NCBI GenBank assembly: GCA_004562915.1
Contig: SFQZ01000015.1
Coordinates: 1 to 44,924 of the forward strand
Length of the DNA: 44,924 nt
Direction of reading: 5' to 3'
From: a bacterium
GTDB lineage: Bacteria; Bacillota_A; Clostridia; Lachnospirales; Lachnospiraceae
A program made the position numbers and the translations under genes. This document shows, piece after piece, positions 9,023 to 17,735 of the stretch. The notes below the pieces were generated by a model. The model saw nothing but the letters and a program-made list of their open reading frames with translations, did not search any database and had not been told where the DNA came from. Position 1 is the stretch's first letter. Each line of letters starts with the position of its first letter.

Positions 9023-9463
9023 CTATCTTACAAACATCCCTGCAACAAGGACAAGTTCTCTCATGTTATGCACAATCTGATTTGTATTCAATATTTTAAT
9101 CCTAAACTCTCCATCTCCAAAATCCATAAGATGCCGTAAATTAATCGTAATGTTTTTTTGTTCTGCTATTTTCAAAAGCCATTTTGAACAATTATCACCA
9201 CATGTGGAAGCGTTAAAAATCTTGTCCGGCATCTTGTAAATCAAAATCAGAGTTTTCACTCCACCTGATAATTCTTTCGGTGTAATCCCCCCCAATACAG
9301 GGCTGTCAATAATTCTGGGACCTATTACTATTGATTTATCAACATCTTTTATCATATCTTTTGAAAACTCATCCATAATCCAGTCATCGTCATATGTATT
9401 CTTAAAATAAACTGCCGGATTGTAGATTGCTTCCGGCATCTCTCCATAATAAACATTAAGCAT
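9023..9463 (-). CDS. DUF4869 domain protein
   Basis: This 146-residue protein matches the DUF4869 pattern from its first residues: MLNVYYGEMPEAIYNPAVYF, then a conserved SPVLGGITPKELSGGVKTLI core and a C-terminal DFGDGEFRIKILN segment. It has no signal peptide and no membrane segment. Function is unknown. It is first in a two-gene operon with the P-loop protein. The start has a GGTGGGAG site, and a TATAAT box lies at 9487-9492 on the minus strand. Recurrent pairing of the two families is my recollection, not something shown here. Confidence 0.75.
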   Translation of the reverse strand: MLNVYYGEMPEAIYNPAVYFKNTYDDDWIMDEFSKDMIKDVDKSIVIGPRIIDSPVLGGITPKELSGGVKTLILIYKMPDKIFNASTCGDNCSKWLLKIAEQKNITINLRHLMDFGDGEFRIKILNTNQIVHNMRELVLVAGMFVR

Positions 9464-9494
9464 GATATACTCCCACCTTTCCCGATATTATAAG

Positions 9495-9539
9495 TGGGAT
9501 TGCTATAATCTGTTCGTTACAGCAATCCCATCGTTTTTC
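9495..9539 (+). terminator. Strong stem-loop upstream of the DUF4869 gene
   Basis: A 10-bp perfect stem (TGGGATTGCT/AGCAATCCCA) is followed on the plus strand by TCGTTTTTCTT. No plus-strand gene precedes it, so it may insulate the DUF4869 promoter or end antisense transcripts. The facing minus-strand promoter -10 overlaps its edge. Confidence 0.5.
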
Positions 9540-9631
9540 TTCAGTGTCTACATTTTCTTAACTCATCTTTTTCGATTATATTATACCCAAACCATTCGTT
9601 TTCTTCAACAGGATTATGGAAATTCTCCCGG

Positions 9632-10160
9632 TCATTTTTTTCGCACCACAAGTTCCACACTCTGCGTTTTACACCCTTCCGCTGAGAAAGTCACTTTTAT
9701 CCTTCCTCTGTCCCTGCCCGAACTACCGCCATCACATAGCCGTCATATATTTCCCATTCTTTATCATCATAGCTGGACAAGGATTGCGGATCTGCACTTC
9801 CGAATGCCGCAAGTGTTCCTTTTCCCTCCACTGAAACAGATACCTTCTTTGATTCCCAGAGATTTTCAACATTTTTCTCATCTACCATTTTCACAGTAAT
9901 AAAGGAAAGATCTTCCCCATCTGCAGACAGTTCTGTTTTGTCCGGCTGTACGTAAAGCTGTACCTTACTTTCCGCTGTCACCAGTGAGAATCTTCCTGTC
10001 TCTTTTCCATTCACATAGCTGACTGCCAACAATTCACCGACTTCATAGGAAATTTCATAGGATGCCGTAAATTCATGTGATTCCCCGGCTGGCTTTCTGC
10101 CCAGGGAGCGTCCATTGATGAAAAGCTCTACTTCATCCGATTGTAAGAAAATGAGTATCC
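9632..10160 (-). pseudogene. Truncated, frameshifted GH2 beta-galactosidase tail
   Basis: Only the C-terminal immunoglobulin-like part of a GH2 glycosidase (DUF4982 and following domain) remains. Readable segments are SDEVELFINGRSLGRKPAGE, then LLAVSYVNGKETGRF and VQLYVQPDKTELSADGEDLS. Near the end one base is missing after ...RAGTEEG: the expected end (IKVTFSAEGCKTQSVELVVRKK, stop at 9632) continues in another frame, while the in-frame reading stops at 9697. Upstream of about 10160 the frame is lost and no catalytic domain is present. It is the relic of a glycan-use gene. Confidence 0.8.
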
Positions 10161-10188
10161 GATGGTAACAAATTTAGAAAACGAGAGT

Positions 10189-10236
10189 TTCTATCTGCAC
10201 TCTTTTAGCAAAATCAGACTCTTCCGGCAGATAGAA
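10189..10236. repeat. 10-bp inverted repeat next to the GH2 truncation
   Basis: TTCTATCTGC and GCAGATAGAA are perfect complements separated by 28 bases. The repeat starts just beyond the point where the GH2 reading frame is lost, so it may mark a rearrangement or be part of a lost element. Confidence 0.4.
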
Positions 10237-10316
10237 TAAGAAATTTATAAGATTCTATCCTATTAACTTTTATTTTTTCATCGATACAGTAAATCAAGCG
10301 TATTTCAGAAAATAAA

Positions 10317-10368
10317 AATATCCCGTGGAAAAATACGTGCTGAAACGCACCGAATCCTGCGGGATATT
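10317..10368 (-). terminator. Terminator of a lost signalling gene
   Basis: AATATCCCG and CGGGATATT pair, with a smaller GTGC/GCAC stem inside. Minus-strand reading ends in ATATTTTTATTTT. It lies 48 bases past the stop of the receiver-domain remnant, so it probably served that gene. The plus strand also ends in CTTTTTG, so it may work both ways. Confidence 0.6.
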
Positions 10369-10416
10369 CTTTTTGTTAAGTAAGGAACTTAAAACTTGGC
10401 TTTATCAAAACCAAAT

Positions 10417-10512
10417 CTATCTTCGATTTTTAAAAACTTCCTGCAGTGTCTCATACAAAATACATACTTCAATGGGTTTTGCAATATGTCCGTTCATCCC
10501 TGCATCCTCAGA
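10417..10512 (-). pseudogene. C-terminal remnant of a hybrid histidine kinase receiver domain
   Basis: A minus-strand reading gives SEDAGMNGHIAKPIEVCILY followed by ETLQEVFKNRR and a stop. This is the end of a CheY-like receiver domain, where AGMNGHIAKPI holds the conserved Lys-Pro. Nothing upstream looks like the rest of the domain, so only about 31 codons survive. Such receivers sit at the end of hybrid two-component sensors, which in this family often control glycan genes, in keeping with the GH2 relic beside it. The remaining sequence of 10141-10714 holds only the hairpins and repeat listed separately. Confidence 0.6.
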
Positions 10513-10587
10513 CAAAATCAAATAAATCAGAATGGTGTCGTTATCAACGTTGGATATCTCTGTAATCAATTCTTTTTTTGTTGAAGT

Positions 10588-10611
10588 GGACAGGGGACAG
10601 ACGTGTGTCCG
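10588..10611 (+). repeat. GGACAGGGGACAG repeat, copy 1
   Basis: The copy reads GGACAGGGGACAG, then ACG and TGTGTCCG. GGACA and TGTCC can pair. Two further copies lie at 12166-12191 and 16333-16371; all are between genes. Confidence 0.65.
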
Positions 10612-10714
10612 CTTCCATGCTCACGACTCCATTCCCTTATGTGTCTGTTACTGTCCGCTCCGTGACTAGCAACACGCTTCCCCCCGTCCTGTTTATCTTT
10701 TTTATTTTCTTATC

Positions 10715-10742
10715 TTGACAAAATATAAAATACTGTTATAAT
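10715..10742 (+). promoter_or_regulatory. Sigma-A promoter of the SDR operon
   Basis: A consensus TTGACA (10715-10720) and TATAAT (10737-10742) are separated by 16 bases. About 45 bases of very AT-rich leader and an AGGAGG site (10772-10777) lead to the start codon. Confidence 0.85.
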
Positions 10743-10786
10743 ATTAGTAACAATTATTATTATTAATTTATAGGAGGTGCAACGAT

Positions 10787-11524
10787 ATGTTGAAAGGAAA
10801 AACAGCCGTCGTAACAGGTGGAACCAGAGGAATTGGCTTTGCTATTGTAAAGAAATATCTGGAGAATGGTGCCAATGTGGCAATTGCAGGTTCCAGACAG
10901 GAATCTGTGGAGAAAGCAATCGAAAAATTGCCTGAGTACAAAGATCGTGTGATGGGAATCTGGCCCAATCTCTGTTCGCCGGAATCAGTCGCTGATGCTT
11001 TTGCTTCCGTAAAAGAAAGATTTGGCCGTATCGATATTCTTGCCAATAACGCAGGTATTTCTTCCAGAACCAGCTTGTATGACTATACCGTGGAAGAATT
11101 TTCCAGGATTGTTGATATCAATTTAAAGGCAGTTTTTATCTGTTCTCAGGCTGCCGCAAGAATTATGAGAGATCAGGGCGGCGGAGTCATCATCAATACC
11201 AGTTCCATGGTTGGCGAATATGGGCAGCCTTCCGGATGTGGTTACCCGGCAACAAAATTCGCAGTAAACGGACTTACAAAATCTCTGGCGAGAGAACTGG
11301 CAAAAGACCAGATCCGGGTAAATGCTGTAGCTCCGGGTGTAACACGGACAGATATGGTGTCTGCACTGCCCCAGGAACTGGTTGACAGAATCTCTGCCGG
11401 AATTCCTCTTGGCCGTGTTGGCGAACCGCTGGATATTGCCAATGCTTATCTGTTTCTGGCAAGTGACCTTGCAAGCTATGTAACCGGAATTACCCTGCGT
11501 GTTGACGGCGCAGCAATGACCTGA
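10787..11524 (+). CDS. Short-chain dehydrogenase/reductase, BaiA/FabG-like
   Basis: This 245-residue NAD(P)-dependent oxidoreductase has the classical SDR marks: cofactor motif TGGTRGIG (residues 11-18), NNAG near 87-90, the catalytic Ser in INTSSMVGEYG and the catalytic Tyr-Lys pair in GYPATK. Segments such as TGGTRGIGFA, VIINTSSMVG and NAYLFLASDLAS resemble BaiA-type hydroxysteroid dehydrogenases of bile-acid-converting clostridia, but FabG-like sugar or acyl reductases are close too. The substrate is therefore open. It is first in an operon under a consensus promoter, 16 bp ahead of a flavin reductase-rubredoxin gene, which suggests linked redox chemistry. Confidence 0.85.
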   Translation: MLKGKTAVVTGGTRGIGFAIVKKYLENGANVAIAGSRQESVEKAIEKLPEYKDRVMGIWPNLCSPESVADAFASVKERFGRIDILANNAGISSRTSLYDYTVEEFSRIVDINLKAVFICSQAAARIMRDQGGGVIINTSSMVGEYGQPSGCGYPATKFAVNGLTKSLARELAKDQIRVNAVAPGVTRTDMVSALPQELVDRISAGIPLGRVGEPLDIANAYLFLASDLASYVTGITLRVDGAAMT

Positions 11525-11540
11525 CAGGAGTGTGAATCAT

Positions 11541-12158
11541 ATGGATAAAAAAGCGATGTATCATTTGACGTACGGACTATTTGTACTTACTGCCCGCCTG
11601 GGTGAAAAAGATAACGGGTGTATTATCAACACGGCAGGACAGGTAACCTCAACGCCAAATCGAATCAGTATCACCGTGAATAAAGATAATCTTACCCATG
11701 ATCTGGTGAAAGAAAGTGGAAGATTTAATATCTCTATTTTAAGTGAACGTGCAAACTTTGATATTTTCAAACATTTTGGATTCCAGACCGGAAGAGAAAC
11801 TGACAAATTTGACGGATATGCAGCCTGCAAACGAAGTGAAAACGGTCTGTATTATATCACAGAAGGAACAAATGCCTATATCAGCGGCACGGTAGAACAA
11901 GCCATTGATCTGGGAAGCCATACCATGTTTATTGCTTCCGTAGATGATATGGAGGTACTGGCATCGGAACCATCCGCTTCTTATGCTTATTATCAATCTT
12001 CCATCAAGCCAAAACCGGAGAAAAAAGAAGCTGGCGGAAAAACCGTATGGCGCTGTACCGTATGCGGATATGTTTATGAAGGAGATGTACTGCCGGATGA
12101 TTTTGTATGTCCGCTTTGTAAACATCCTGCATCGGATTTTGAAAAAGTGAACGGATAA
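11541..12158 (+). CDS. Flavin reductase-rubredoxin fusion protein
   Basis: The 205-residue protein has an N-terminal FMN-binding flavin reductase-like domain (about residues 1-155; GLFVLTARLGEKDNGCIINTAGQVTS and SILSERANFDIFKHFGFQTG are typical). A linker rich in Lys/Glu follows. The C-terminal rubredoxin domain has two Cys pairs (CTVCGYVYEGD and CPLCKHP) that bind one iron. Such high-molecular-weight rubredoxins pass electrons in anaerobes, for example to flavodiiron oxygen reductases. The ATG at 11541 is chosen because AGGAG is ten bases upstream; an in-frame GTG at 11532 abuts that site. Confidence 0.9.
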   Translation: MDKKAMYHLTYGLFVLTARLGEKDNGCIINTAGQVTSTPNRISITVNKDNLTHDLVKESGRFNISILSERANFDIFKHFGFQTGRETDKFDGYAACKRSENGLYYITEGTNAYISGTVEQAIDLGSHTMFIASVDDMEVLASEPSASYAYYQSSIKPKPEKKEAGGKTVWRCTVCGYVYEGDVLPDDFVCPLCKHPASDFEKVNG

Positions 12159-12165
12159 GCGGAAC

Positions 12166-12191
12166 GGACAGGGGACAGGTGTCCCCTGTCC
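12166..12191. repeat. GGACAGGGGACAG repeat, copy 2 (perfect palindrome)
   Basis: GGACAGGGGACA and TGTCCCCTGTCC are perfect 12-bp complements with a two-base loop. It lies between the convergent rubredoxin gene and the heptad-repeat pseudogene, seven bases past the first stop. It could act as a bidirectional terminator, though it lacks a T run. Confidence 0.75.
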
Positions 12192-12195
12192 CGGA

Positions 12196-14385
12196 TTATG
12201 AAAACAAATCTTTCAATTTCTCAATAAATGACTTAGGTGCTTCTTCCTCTTCTTCGGGTTCTTCCACTTCCACGGCTTCTGTCTGAATTACAAACTGTAC
12301 GGAATCAATGTTGGTGTTCTTGTCAGATACAAATGATACTGCTTCGAGGTTTTCTCCTGTGAAGCTTGCCAGCATTTCATCGATCTTGTCGGAAATTTCT
12401 GTATCCATTCCGTCTGTTTCATCCCGAAGCTGACCGGTTCCGTCTTTCAGTTCTCCCGTTCCGTCATAAAGTTCTGCGATGCCAACCAACAGTTCTGCCA
12501 CTCCTTCATCCAACTGACCGGTTCCATCTTTTAATGTGCCGATGGCATCGTAAAATTCTACAATACCGTTAAGAAGTTCTGCCGTTTTGCTGTACAGAGT
12601 ATCGCTTCCGCTTACCAACTGTGCACTTCCGCTTACCAGATCAGAAGATCCTTTCTTGATCTGAGAATATCCCGCAACAATCTGTGCTACTCCACCGGTA
12701 TATTCATTGATTCCGGAATCCAGCTTTTCATACTTTTTTACCAGAGTATGAATTCCATTCTTCAACTCAGAAACCTGACCAAGCATTGAATCCATAATAC
12801 CTACCAGTTCCTGAATTGCAGCATTAAACTCCTGGCATCCAGCTTTCAGATTGGAAGCACCTGCTGCAAGTTCTGACACAGCACTGTTTACACCAGCAAT
12901 GTATTCCTGTGAACCATCAATATAAGCATTATTTGCATTTAACAAAGTAACAATATCATTCAAAGGAGTTCTAATCTGCTGCAGAGCAGAAATAATTGGA
13001 TTCAGTGCACCGGAAATCACCTGATTAATTCTGGCATTAATGCTATCAATAATTGCCGGATCCACCGTTCCGTCATTTGGTATTGTGATTGTGGAACCCG
13101 CCTGCAGATTACCGATTGCTGTATCTATCTGCCCGATAACACCTGAAAGAGTATTTATTGCCTCCACATTCTTATCTTTCAATTCAACTGCCTGGAACCA
13201 ATCTGTAGTTTCTGCTACATTCTTCAACTGGTTCAAGCACGCAGACAAATCGTTAATCCCTGTCAAAATTGCTGTGGAGGAATCTGACAACTCGCCAAGC
13301 TGATCTGTACTTGCGGACACTCCACTCAATGCACTCTGAATCTGCTGTAACGCTTTTTTCACCTCTGCTGAACCATTTACCAATTCCGGGGATTTGGAAT
13401 TCAATTCATCCAGTCCTTGCTGAATCTGGGCAATTCCCTGATTCAGAGAACGGATACCCCCATCCAGTGTAGCTGTACCGGTTTTCAGATCGGAAGCTCC
13501 ACTTTTCAGGCTGCTGCCTCCATCCTTGAGTTATGCGGCACCATCTTGAAGTTTTCCTGCTCCATCCTTCAAGTCACTGACACCACTGGCCAGTTCTCCT
13601 TCTGCTCCATCTTTCAGTTCAGACACACCATCATTCAATTCCCCTGAACCATCATCCAATTGTTCAATAGCATCCAAAAGCTCTGTCACCTGATCCATCA
13701 GTTCCTTATCATCCACTTCGATATCCATAGAAAGCGGAACTCCATTGATGGCAGCCGCACTCATTTCAAAGTCTTTTACGTCTGCGGTAATAGAAGTATC
13801 AATCCATTCTCCCGGAAGAATGGTATAGGAAATCTGTTTTTTGCTTCCCACATTTGCCATAGTTGCATTTTGGGCTGCAATATTTTCACATTTTTCTGTA
13901 TCCAATGTAAAAGATGCCTGCAGTGCATAGTCATCAAAGAAGCTTCCTTCAAAGTTCTTATTCTCTGTGATTTTGAATTTCATCTCCAGTTTTCCACTCT
14001 TCCCGGCCAGTTCTTCTGCCGTATATTCTTTTCCATCCAAATAATACCGGATAGAAATATTCCACGGAATCTGGTTGTTGCTCATTTTTCCTTTATAGTA
14101 AGCTCTGTCAGAATCTGTGGAAAATGTAATCTTATCACCGCTCTGTTGGATATCCGCATTTACATTCAGCATTTCCACAGAATCATAATCACCGTAATCC
14201 ACCACATCTCCTTTTCCAAAAATATTCACCGCTTAAATATCTTTTACAGCACCTTTTGCATCCAGATTGATATAAATCACTTCTTCCTTTTCACTTGGAT
14301 TCTCTGCGGCAAATACCGGAACTACGGAAGAAATCGTCATGGTACCTGCCAGTACGACAGCTATTACTTTTTTATTGTATTTCAT
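12196..14385 (-). pseudogene. Secreted heptad-repeat protein with two in-frame stops
   Basis: The reading frame spans 729 codons and has a signal peptide (KKVIAVVLAGTMTISSVVPVFA). A beta-rich N-terminal domain follows, then long xxxLxxG heptad repeats (many DG units, coiled-coil-like) and an acidic end (EEEEEAPKSFIEKL). Proteins of this kind (TIGR03057-type repeats, YhgE/Pip-like) accompany MMPL exporters. Two TAA codons interrupt an otherwise unbroken frame, at 14233-14235 (after GAVKDI) and 13531-13533 (inside the DG repeats). The start ATG at 14385 has an AGGGGAAA site and overlaps the MMPL end by 14 bp. The stops and the damage to MMPL argue for a pseudogene rather than readthrough. Confidence 0.8.
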
Positions 14386-15721
14386 ATGTTTGTTTCCCCT
14401 TTCCTGGTTCATAAAAGTTCGCATTTCTTGTAGTTCTTTTAATCAGCCCATCAAAAATATACAGAAGACCCGGCAGTACAAAGACAACGATAATCAAAGA
14501 TAAGATGGCTCCTCTTCCCAGTAACAGACCTAACTGTGACAAAACTCCATGGCTGGAGAACTTTCTGAGCAGCAGACCTACAGTTGCCAGAATAATACCG
14601 GATATAAGAAGCGAAACAATCACTGTCGGTACAACATTTACAATCGCTTCTTTCTTTGTCATGGTTCGTCTGAACTCCATATAACGATCCGTTAAAAAAG
14701 TCATAGCTGCTTACACCCTCCCCTGCCAGATATGCACTTCCTGGATAATACTCATCCAAAATTCTGCGAAGCTTTTCTACCAAATTAAAAGTCTCTTCCC
14801 CCTCATAAGGAATAGGATACGTCTCCAAAATCAAAACCGGCATAAAAATAAATACACAGATCAAACTGATTGCCACACCCTTGGCCAAAGCTCTTCCCAG
14901 ATCAGAACCGATTCCGAATCGCATGAACAAAAGAGCAAAGAATCCGATGACCGTAGTCAGACCGCTGGATGCGATAGAAGACGTGGATTTACAAAGAGCA
15001 TCCACCATTGCTTCTTTTCTATCCAGATTCTCTTTCAGACACTCTTCATACCTGTGAATTAAAAATATAGAATAATCCAAAGATACTGCAAGCTGCAGAA
15101 TGGGGCCTGCCGCATTAGTTACGAAAAAAATTTCCCCAAAAATCAAGTTCGTTCCATTATTGATCATAATAGCCACACCAAGCCCTGCCAACACAACGAT
15201 CGGTTCTATCCAGGAATTTGTGGTCAGGATTAAAACCAAAAGTACGATCACGAGTGAGCATCCTACGATCATCTGGATTTCACTTACGGTATTGGTGGTG
15301 GCCACAGCTGTGTTCACGACATCCCCTGTCATAGCATTTTCATCGCCAATCACTTCACGAATTGCATCCACTGCCTCAATATTTTTCATTTCATCAATTG
15401 TGACTGTATATAAGGCTATATTATCTTTATAATAAGTTTCTACCACCTCACTGTCTGCCATTTCCAGTGGCTCATAGATATTAATGGCATCATCAAGCCA
15501 CATAACTGCCTCTACACCCTCACAGTTTTCCAGTTTTTCTTTATATTCCAATGCGTCGGGTACAGACACATCTTTCACCATAACCCGGGCATTGGGAATT
15601 CCACCGTCAAACTCTTCTCCCATCAAATCCAGAGAAACTGTGGATTTGCTGTCTTCCGGCAGATAGCTCCCTATTGAGTTTTTTCCCAGACAACTGTATA
15701 ATAAAACAAATAGCAACACGA
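14372..15721 (-). pseudogene. Decayed MMPL/RND-type transporter
   Basis: Parts of an MMPL exporter are readable: the start of the first extracellular loop (GSYLPEDSKSTVSLDL), helices 2-6 (ISLICVFIFMPVLIL ends them), the loop-2 segment IPYEGEETFNLVEKLRRILD, and the C-terminal helices (ATVGLLLRKFSSHGVLSQLG). The first helix is cut short against the tetR start. The second half lacks helix 7 and, after AGEGVSSYD, jumps into FLTDRYMEFRRTM with a change of frame near 14710, as if helices 8-9 were deleted. About 450 codons remain of the usual 700 or more. A product exporting the neighbouring secreted protein is unlikely to be made. Confidence 0.8.
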
Positions 15722-15735
15722 GGTGAACAGCGCAG

Positions 15736-16323
15736 ATGAAGAATGAAGAAATATCTTTACATACAAAAAAAGCCCTCTCCCAGTCTTTGAAAAAAGCAAT
15801 GGAAAAAAAGCCTTTTTCAAAAATCACGGTCAGCGAGCTGATCAAAGATTGTAATATAAACAGAAATACGTTTTATTATCATTTTTCCGATATTTACAAT
15901 CTGTTGAAATGGATGTTTGAACAGGAAGCGATCGATGTGGTAAAGAAAATCAATCTTCTTCTGGATACCGAAGAAGCGATTCGTTTTGTCATGAATTATA
16001 TAGACAATAATAAACATATTATCAACTGTGCCTATGATTCCATCGGTCATAAAGAAATGAAACGCTTTTTTTATACAGATTTTATTGGAGTTATGCAAAA
16101 TGTCATTGACAGTGGAGAAAAAAAACTGGGAATCACCATCGATCCCCAGTTCAAAGAATTTCTTGCAAGTTTTTATACGGAGGCACTGGCTGGTTCACTG
16201 ATTACCTGGCTCAAAGACCCTCATCACATCGACAAAGAAGAAGCCATACAGATGACACTTTTTATCTGCCAGAACTCCATACCACATTTATTAAAGGAAA
16301 AAGCAAAGCAGGAAACACTATAA
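15736..16323 (+). CDS. TetR/AcrR-family transcriptional regulator
   Basis: This 195-residue repressor has an N-terminal helix-turn-helix (TKKALSQSLKKAMEKKPFSKITVSELIKDCNINRNTFYYHFSDIYNL, residues 10-55) and a helical ligand-binding C-terminal half of the kind found in TetR proteins of Firmicutes (often called TetR_C_7-like). It is divergent from the decayed MMPL operon, which it presumably once controlled, and appears intact. Only 14 bp separate it from the shortened MMPL frame, so its promoter must lie inside MMPL sequence. The ribosome site (GAGG, 12 bases upstream) is weak. Confidence 0.85.
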   Translation: MKNEEISLHTKKALSQSLKKAMEKKPFSKITVSELIKDCNINRNTFYYHFSDIYNLLKWMFEQEAIDVVKKINLLLDTEEAIRFVMNYIDNNKHIINCAYDSIGHKEMKRFFYTDFIGVMQNVIDSGEKKLGITIDPQFKEFLASFYTEALAGSLITWLKDPHHIDKEEAIQMTLFICQNSIPHLLKEKAKQETL

Positions 16324-16332
16324 CATTCATAA

Positions 16333-16371
16333 CGGACACAGGTCTGTCCCCTGTCCGTTCCCCTGTCCGTT
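16333..16371. repeat. GGACAGGGGACAG repeat, copy 3 (extended)
   Basis: On the minus strand this reads CGGACAGGGGACAG, then ACC and TGTGTCCG, matching copy 1 almost base for base. An extra GAACGGACAGGGG half-unit precedes it. It lies between convergent tetR and GH32 genes and ends one base before the GH32 stop codon. Confidence 0.7.
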
Positions 16372-17709
16372 CTATATCCTGTGACCGTAACACTTCACTT
16401 TATTTGTTCCGGCAGCTTCGATATATTCTCCCAGACCATATACCACATGGCTGATTACGTATTCTCCATCATTGATGAAAATCTCTATCAGATTCCGGTC
16501 AACAAAAATATCCAGTCTACATCCACCGGATAGTTCCGGGCTTTTTCCGATCAGCGGGTACCCATGAATATTGGAAAATACTCTGCTTCGGTCTGCCACT
16601 ACCTTTCCATTCACCATCCGGATGTGATATCCTCCGATATTCAGGCTGTTGCCCTCCTTCAGATCCACATTAAGATAATACGGGTGAGAATAATCCAGCA
16701 TATCCTGTGATATCTCTTTATCAGCAAAATAATTTCTGACTTCCGGATGGATACGAAAATATACATGTCCATTTTCTGTCTCTACCACTCTGGGCTGACA
16801 CATCATCCCGTTCCATTCCTGACCGTCTCTTTCTTTTACCGCCTGCGGCATGCGCATCCATCCGATCATAACCCGTCTGCTTTCCTTATCCAGATTGGTC
16901 TGGACCGCATAAAGATCCAGTCCATAATCCACATATTGAAATTGCTCCGGAATTTCCATGGTACAAAACGATGGGTCAAATTCCGTACATGCACAGACAG
17001 CATGACTTTCGTATCCTTTTTCTTTCTCTGCTATGTACATTAACGATCCCATAAATACATGTGTATCATTTGTTTTAAAAATATCCGGGCATTCCAGAAT
17101 TTTTCCAAACCGTTGATCGGTGATCTGGTTGGCAAACTGCCAGTCTTCACCATCTGTACTTTTATAAAAAACAAGCCTCCCAGCCTCTTCCTGACAGGTG
17201 CTTCCCAATACCATGTAATAAATATCTCCATCTTTCCACACTTTCGGATCTCTTGTATGGGTAGGGTGTGCCTGATTTTCGTTATCATTTATCGGAATAA
17301 TCTGTTTCTTATTTTTCCAGTTATCAAAATGGATTCCATCTTCAGAAACAACCATGGCCTGACTGGTAACAAAACGATTATTTATTGCCATGTGAATATT
17401 TTCACTGTCTTTTTCCAGATAACGCACTGCCGAATAATACAGGTACAATTTTCCATCTTTTTCCATTGCACTGCCGGAAAAAACACCATTCTGATCGTAT
17501 TCTTTTGTGGGAAATAATGCTACTCCCTGATGTTCCCAGTGTACCAGATCTTCACTTACCGCATGTCCCCAGTGCATGGTTCCCCATACAGGTGCATAAG
17601 GAAAATACTGATAAAACAAGTGATATTTGCCATGATAATAAATAAATCCGTTGGGATCATTGATCCAGTTTCCCGGTGCCTTCAAGTGCAATACGTTTTT
17701 ATTCATCAT
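16372..17709 (-). CDS. GH32 beta-fructosidase (sucrose/fructan hydrolase)
   Basis: This 445-residue enzyme hydrolyses beta-fructosyl bonds of sucrose, its phosphate or fructo-oligosaccharides. The five-bladed propeller bears all three acidic marks: WINDPNG with nucleophile Asp18, RDPKVW near residue 152 (transition-state Asp), and the acid/base motif ECPD near 204. A C-terminal beta-sandwich follows (RLDIFVDRNLIEIFINDG). No signal peptide is seen, so it is cytoplasmic. It is the last gene of the binding-protein/permease operon, 26 bp after the permease. This favours intracellular cleavage of imported fructosides over a PTS sucrose-6-phosphate role, since no PTS gene is nearby. Confidence 0.93.
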   Translation of the reverse strand: MMNKNVLHLKAPGNWINDPNGFIYYHGKYHLFYQYFPYAPVWGTMHWGHAVSEDLVHWEHQGVALFPTKEYDQNGVFSGSAMEKDGKLYLYYSAVRYLEKDSENIHMAINNRFVTSQAMVVSEDGIHFDNWKNKKQIIPINDNENQAHPTHTRDPKVWKDGDIYYMVLGSTCQEEAGRLVFYKSTDGEDWQFANQITDQRFGKILECPDIFKTNDTHVFMGSLMYIAEKEKGYESHAVCACTEFDPSFCTMEIPEQFQYVDYGLDLYAVQTNLDKESRRVMIGWMRMPQAVKERDGQEWNGMMCQPRVVETENGHVYFRIHPEVRNYFADKEISQDMLDYSHPYYLNVDLKEGNSLNIGGYHIRMVNGKVVADRSRVFSNIHGYPLIGKSPELSGGCRLDIFVDRNLIEIFINDGEYVISHVVYGLGEYIEAAGTNKVKCYGHRI

Positions 17710-17735
17710 TCAATCAATCCTTTAAACCATTTCTA

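Noticed and set aside
10325..10525. A plus-strand frame of 66 codons
   Set aside because: The opposite strand holds a recognisable receiver-domain tail and its terminator; the plus frame is the shadow of these.
12166..16371. CRISPR-like repeats
   Set aside because: The three GGACAGGGGACAG copies are kilobases apart with genes between them and no regular spacers, so they are dispersed repeats.
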